The notes beneath the pieces were generated by a model. The model made no database searches. It was not told the DNA's origin and saw only the letters and a program-made list of their open reading frames with translations. A program made the position numbers and the translations under genes. This document shows, piece by piece, positions 60,076 through 64,000 of a DNA stretch of 64,000 nt. Source of the stretch: UBA1181 sp045601045 (GTDB lineage Bacteria; Bacteroidota; Bacteroidia; Bacteroidales; Paludibacteraceae); assembly GCA_045601045.1 (NCBI GenBank), contig JAZRZA010000007.1, forward strand, positions 1 through 64,000, written 5' to 3'. Within the stretch, counting starts at the first letter, position 1, and each line of letters starts with the position of its first letter.

Positions 60076-62046
60076 ATGATGAAGAACAAAAAGACCATTA
60101 AGTTAATGCTATTTACACTTTTGGCATTACCATTTAACGCTTTTGCGATCGAAAAAGACTTACAAATGGAGATTGACCAAGTAACAGTCTTCCGTTCAGG
60201 CGCCGAGGTGGAACGTTCCACAAATGTAGCGCTTCCCGCGGGTGTCTCTGTATTGAGAATCACATCACTCTCCCCTTCCATCGATCCGAAGAGTCTATTG
60301 GTCAAAATTTCTAACGAGAACGTCGCGCTCATGTCTTTGACGCACGAACTTGATTTCGCCAACCAAAAGAAGGTTTTGGAGGAGACAACCCAGTTGTCCA
60401 AAGTGATCGACGCGCTCAAAGATTCCATCGCGCAAACCAACAGCCTTTTGGAAGTCTACGCCTCTGAAAAAGAGATGATGAAGTCCAACAAGAGCATCAA
60501 GGGCGTAGAGGGTATCACCGCAGACGAATTGGCAAAAATCACCACCTTCTATCACAAAAAAATGACTGAAATCGAGAACGAACAAAATCGTTTGAAGAAG
60601 AAGAAGAAGGCGTTCTCCAACCAATACATCGATTTGACTCAAAAACAAATCGCCTTAAATCTTACCGCAAACGAATCTTCATTCACAGTGAAATTGGTGG
60701 TAAGAGCCGAGAAAGAGACCGAAGCCAAAATTGGTTTGGACTATTATGTGACAGAGGCGGGATGGGACCCTATCTACGAGGCTCGCATCACAGACAACAA
60801 GCATCCAATGCAACTCATTTATGGAGCAAGTGTCAGACAAAACGTACATGAGGATTGGAGTAACGTGCAAATCCGTATCTCTACGGAGGATCCTACCGAG
60901 GACAAATTGCAACCAAGCATCGCCAGCGACAAACTATATTTCGGCAACTCCACCAAATATGTGGAGAAGGCACAAATGAAGGTGAAACCTAAAACGACAA
61001 CCATCAAGGGCATCATCTCCAACTTTATGCAGCCGCTTCCTTACGTTTGCGTTGTGGCGAAAGGCACCAACCTTTATGCGATCTCCGACCAAAACGGATA
61101 CTATGAGATCAATGTTCCAGAGAGATGCGAGATTGAATTCTCCCACCTAGGTTATATGACACAAACCATCAATGTGAACGACAAGACCGAAGGTGTCATC
61201 AACATCAACATGGCGGAGAATTTCGAGAAGAAACAAACTGAATTCAAGGAGGCCGTTTCTCAAGACGAGGAGACTCGTCAGACAGAGACCAGCACAACCT
61301 TGTCTCAGATCATGTTGGGCAACAACTCAACCTCCACATTTGAATCCGGCAACTCACTATCGCACAAAAACATCAAGCCTACCCTTCTTTCCGAAGGAGA
61401 GATGGAGGCGGAAGAGATCGTGCCAGGTTGGGTGAATTTAGCACCTTTCACCGTTACGGTTCCAAACAAGTACACCATTCCTTCCAACAACATTCCAACC
61501 ATCATCCGCATGAAGGATTTGAAGATCGAGGCCAACTACGAATATGTGGTTTTGCCTAAGTTGGAGAAGAAGGCTTACATCTCCGCCTTCATCCCAGAGT
61601 GGTCTAAATACAATTTGTTGGATGGTCCAGTTTACATCTTCTGGAATAATGAATTCAAGGGACAAAGTTACCTGACCACCGATGCGACGAAAGATTATGT
61701 GGAACTATCCGTCGGCGCGGACAAAGGAATCAACGTCAACAGGGAGATTATCCAATCCAGTTCGTCAAGACAAGTGATGATTTCAAGCAACAAGGCGATA
61801 CGCTCTTGGCGAATCACATTGAACAACACCAAGAACGTTCCTGTTGAGGTGGCCGTCAAGGACCAATATCCCATCTCCAACGATGAGGATATCGAGGTAG
61901 AGTTGCTCCAAAGCCAAGGTGCATCGGTCGATAAGAACACTGGTATCATCACTTGGAAGGCAACGCTTCAACCCAACGAGACCAAGACATTCGATTTCAC
62001 CTATAAAGTGAAATACCCTGTCGGCAAAACACTCTTTATTGAGTAA
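60076..62046 (+). CDS. DUF4140/DUF4139 (MuiA-like) exported protein with inserted carboxypeptidase-regulatory domain
   Basis: 656 residues from MMKNKKTIKLMLFTLLALPFNAFA (two adjacent ATGs). A longer frame opens near the promoter but lacks a leader. Numbered from the second Met: DUF4140 at about 30-130 (VTVFRSGAEVERSTNVALPAG), a coiled coil at 95-185, and DUF4139 from 200 on (LDYYVTEAGWDPIYEARI). DUF4139 is interrupted at 306-380 by a CarboxypepD_reg-like domain (IKGIISNFMQPLPYVCVVAKGTNLYAISDQNGYYEINVP). It resumes to FDFTYKVKYPVGKTLFIE. Related proteins are annotated mucoidy inhibitor A; the role is unclear. Followed by a terminator. Confidence 0.85.
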   Translation: MMKNKKTIKLMLFTLLALPFNAFAIEKDLQMEIDQVTVFRSGAEVERSTNVALPAGVSVLRITSLSPSIDPKSLLVKISNENVALMSLTHELDFANQKKVLEETTQLSKVIDALKDSIAQTNSLLEVYASEKEMMKSNKSIKGVEGITADELAKITTFYHKKMTEIENEQNRLKKKKKAFSNQYIDLTQKQIALNLTANESSFTVKLVVRAEKETEAKIGLDYYVTEAGWDPIYEARITDNKHPMQLIYGASVRQNVHEDWSNVQIRISTEDPTEDKLQPSIASDKLYFGNSTKYVEKAQMKVKPKTTTIKGIISNFMQPLPYVCVVAKGTNLYAISDQNGYYEINVPERCEIEFSHLGYMTQTINVNDKTEGVININMAENFEKKQTEFKEAVSQDEETRQTETSTTLSQIMLGNNSTSTFESGNSLSHKNIKPTLLSEGEMEAEEIVPGWVNLAPFTVTVPNKYTIPSNNIPTIIRMKDLKIEANYEYVVLPKLEKKAYISAFIPEWSKYNLLDGPVYIFWNNEFKGQSYLTTDATKDYVELSVGADKGINVNREIIQSSSSRQVMISSNKAIRSWRITLNNTKNVPVEVAVKDQYPISNDEDIEVELLQSQGASVDKNTGIITWKATLQPNETKTFDFTYKVKYPVGKTLFIE

Positions 62047-62072
62047 TAGTAAACATTTGAAATCCATACAAT

Positions 62073-62106
62073 TGTAGAGGTTCGAGTTGTCGTGCCTCTA
62101 CATTTT
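62073..62106 (+). terminator. Terminator of the DUF4139 gene
   Basis: TGTAGAGG and CCTCTACA pair over 14 nt and are followed by TTTTGG. Confidence 0.7.
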
Positions 62107-62130
62107 GGTATATAATAATAATGCATCACA

Positions 62131-63159
62131 ATGAGTAGAACGGAAATATCCACCTTGGGCGAATTTGGTCTAATCAAGCACCTCACCCAATCATTTGAAC
62201 TTAAAAACAAATCATCCATCAAAGGTATTGGCGACGATGCCGCTATCTTGGATTACAAGAGCAAACAAGTTTTGGTCACCACCGACCTTTTGTTGGAAGG
62301 TGTCCATTTCGATCTCACCTATTGCCCGTTGAAGCACCTCGGATACAAGTCTGCCGTTGTAAATATATCAGACATCTGCGCCATGAACGGGAAGCCAAAA
62401 CAAATCACCGTCTCGTTGGGCGTTTCCAAAAGATTCTCCGTAGAGGATATGGAAGAGTTATATGCGGGCATCCAGTTGGCTTGCGACCGCTACGGCGTGG
62501 ATTTGGTGGGTGGTGACACCTCCGCCTCCATGACGGGCCTCACCATCAGCATCACCTGTATTGGCGAGGGAGAAAAGAATAAGGTGGTTTGCAGAAATAC
62601 CGCCAAAGCCAACGACCTGATTTGCGTGTCGGGCGATTTGGGCGCGGCCTATATGGGGTTGTTGCTATTGGAGCGAGAGAAGAAGATCTTCTCCGGCGAT
62701 GAGAGCGTGCAACCTGATTTCGCTGGGAAAGAGTATATCATTGAGCGACAATTGAAGCCAGAGGCACGAAAAGACATCATTGAGTCTTTGGAACGCATCA
62801 AAGTGGTCCCTACCGCCATGATGGACATCTCCGATGGCCTATCATCCGAGTTGCTCCACATCTGCACCCAGAGTGGTGTAGGTTGCCGCATTTACGAAGA
62901 CAGAATTCCAATAGACTACCAAACAGCCGTTATGGCGGAGGAGTTCAACATGAATGTCACCACGGTGGCATTGAATGGTGGGGAAGATTACGAATTGCTC
63001 TTCACAGTGCCATTGGAGATGAACGATATTTTCCAGAACTTGCCAGGCATCAAAGTGATCGGACACACCACCGACGCATCATTAGGCACTTGTCTCATCA
63101 CACGCGACGGACAAGAAATCACACTCAAAGCGCAAGGTTGGAATTCACTTGAAAAATAA
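62131..63159 (+). CDS. thiL: Thiamine-monophosphate kinase
   Basis: 342 residues. GIGDDAAIL, VTTDLLLEGVHF, LGYKSAVVNISDICAMNG, DLVGGDTSAS and MMDISDGLSSELLHI are the ThiL motifs; the Asp residues bind Mg-ATP. It makes thiamine diphosphate in the last step of the pathway. Other thi genes are not nearby. It is followed 70 bp later by the PorE-like gene. Confidence 0.97.
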   Translation: MSRTEISTLGEFGLIKHLTQSFELKNKSSIKGIGDDAAILDYKSKQVLVTTDLLLEGVHFDLTYCPLKHLGYKSAVVNISDICAMNGKPKQITVSLGVSKRFSVEDMEELYAGIQLACDRYGVDLVGGDTSASMTGLTISITCIGEGEKNKVVCRNTAKANDLICVSGDLGAAYMGLLLLEREKKIFSGDESVQPDFAGKEYIIERQLKPEARKDIIESLERIKVVPTAMMDISDGLSSELLHICTQSGVGCRIYEDRIPIDYQTAVMAEEFNMNVTTVALNGGEDYELLFTVPLEMNDIFQNLPGIKVIGHTTDASLGTCLITRDGQEITLKAQGWNSLEK

Positions 63160-63190
63160 AGCCTTGAAAATAAAGTCTTGAAAAATAAAG
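63148..63190 (+). repeat. Three short direct repeats at the thiL stop
   Basis: CTTGAAAAATAAAG (63148), a one-base-shorter copy (63163) and CTTGAAAAATAAAG (63177) follow each other. The first contains the thiL stop codon TAA. Confidence 0.85.
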
Positions 63191-63229
63191 CAAGGATTTC
63201 CTCGTTTGAGTAATAAACAGATAAAGAAT

Positions 63230-64000
63230 ATGATTCGATTAACAAAATACCGTAGATTAATACCACTCCTTATTGGCATATTCGCCTTATCATCTCTTTG
63301 CGGATGCTCTGTAAAGAGACAACTGAAAAAGGCGGACAAAAAATACGAGATCGGAGAATACTACAATGCGGCCACCATTTACAACAAAGTTTATCCTAAG
63401 GTGAAAACAAAGGATAGACAACTTAAATCCTACTCCGCATTCAAGTTGGGTGATTGTTATCGTCTCACCAATATCAACGACCGTTCGGAACGGGCCTTCG
63501 CCAACGCCGTACGTTACAACTACAAGGATTCCATCGTATATCTCTACTTTGCAGACGCATTAAGAAAGAATATGAAATTGAAGGACGCCAATACAATGTA
63601 TGACATCTACTTGGCATCCCACCCAGATGACATCCGGGCCATCAACGGCAAGAAATCCGTAGAGGAGGTTGCTGATTGGATGAAGAATCCAACCCGTTAC
63701 ATCGTACGCAAAGAGGAGTTCTTCGCCTCCAAACGCGCGGAATTCTCGCCTTCCTTTCCTGGCGGAGATGGAGACATTGTCTACTTCAACTCATCCAGAG
63801 AGAATAAGGAGACCGGCAACAACAACAGTAAAATCACAGGCCTTCGAAACAATGATATCTTCATGGCGAAGCGTAACTCATTGGGCCAATGGGACAACAT
63901 AGAGCCTGTTGAGGGAGATATCAACACGGAAATGGATGAAGGATCCCCCTCTTTCTCCTCAGACGGAAAAACCATGTACTTCACCCGATGCGTGACACAG
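63230..64000 (+). CDS. PorE-like T9SS lipoprotein (TPR plus beta-propeller), 3' end outside window
   Basis: The ATG at 63230 opens a frame that stays open to the window end (257 codons seen). A lipoprotein-type signal, MIRLTKYRRLIPLLIGIFAL, precedes SSLCGC. TPR-like helices follow (about 35-150, KADKKYEIGEYYNAATIYNK and ANTMYDIYLASHPDD). Then begin propeller blades with GGDGDIVYFNSSRE and GSPSFSSDGKTMYFT, the PD40 pattern. P. gingivalis PorE has TPR, propeller, carboxypeptidase-regulatory and OmpA domains in this order; the last two would lie beyond the window. Identification rests on the first two domains and the lipoprotein signal. Confidence 0.8.
   Translation, partial: MIRLTKYRRLIPLLIGIFALSSLCGCSVKRQLKKADKKYEIGEYYNAATIYNKVYPKVKTKDRQLKSYSAFKLGDCYRLTNINDRSERAFANAVRYNYKDSIVYLYFADALRKNMKLKDANTMYDIYLASHPDDIRAINGKKSVEEVADWMKNPTRYIVRKEEFFASKRAEFSPSFPGGDGDIVYFNSSRENKETGNNNSKITGLRNNDIFMAKRNSLGQWDNIEPVEGDINTEMDEGSPSFSSDGKTMYFTRCVTQ

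Overview
The window reads as a chromosome segment of an uncultured-type, plant-fibre-degrading member of the Bacteroidales. The evidence is a set of Bacteroidetes hallmarks: TAnnTTTG-type promoter boxes with no clear Shine-Dalgarno sequences, a DAHP synthase/chorismate mutase fusion, a long signal peptidase I, type IX secretion (T9SS) sorting domains on several large exported proteins, and PorP/SprF and PorE-like T9SS components. Many (hemi)cellulases are present. The species cannot be named from sequence alone.

Layout. 1-0.9 kb: tail of an Rpn/PD-(D/E)XK-type protein, then tRNA-Leu(UAA) and tRNA-Gly(GCC) with an adjacent broken tRNA-Gly copy. 0.9-7.8 kb: a leftward operon dapB-lepB-DUF3108-sigma54-type response regulator-mutS. 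7.9-9.9 kb: a MORN-type exported protein and the rpsF-rpsR-rplI ribosomal operon. 10-11.8 kb: two DUF2059-like exported proteins. 12-14.9 kb: pheA-aroG/CM-map behind a Phe/Tyr-rich leader peptide and attenuator. 15-16.5 kb: cysS. 16.6-22.5 kb: a lipoprotein and a T9SS trio (PorP/SprF, OmpA-propeller, large type-B-CTD surface protein). 22.7-29.1 kb: a 2116-residue repetitive surface protein. 29.3-45.4 kb: a cellulose-utilisation region (secreted GH5-CBM, two GPH sugar transporters, GH3, GH5 lipoprotein, GH94 cellobiose phosphorylase, a GH5-pseudoGH5 fusion) with no SusC/SusD pair. An Abi/HEPN defence-type gene lies between the two transporters, inside 175-bp direct repeats. 45.6-49.4 kb: mutY, trmN6-like, an exonuclease and dnaN. 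49.6-54.8 kb: ssb, a NapH/NapG-like ferredoxin fusion, fba, a Cys/His-rich lipoprotein and azlCD. 55-58.3 kb: a xylanase (GH10 nested in a split CBM) fused to a CE15 glucuronoyl esterase. 58.6-64 kb: an amidohydrolase, a DUF4139 protein, thiL and the start of a PorE-like gene cut by the window end.

How it fits together. T9SS would export the GH5 and GH10-CE15 enzymes to the cell surface. The resulting cellodextrins or cellobiose would enter through GPH-type symporters and be split by the intracellular GH94 phosphorylase, while GH3 and GH5 lipoproteins trim oligomers at the envelope. Strongly biased codon use in fba, the first GH5 and GH94 suggests these are highly expressed.

The strongest second-look items are: (1) the HEPN Abi gene preceded by its own short terminator-ending RNA and enclosed by near-identical direct repeats; (2) the Phe/Tyr attenuator; (3) the catalytically dead second GH5 domain; (4) the GH10 domain inserted into a carbohydrate-binding module; (5) four phased GTTATTCRAT motifs before the xylanase gene.
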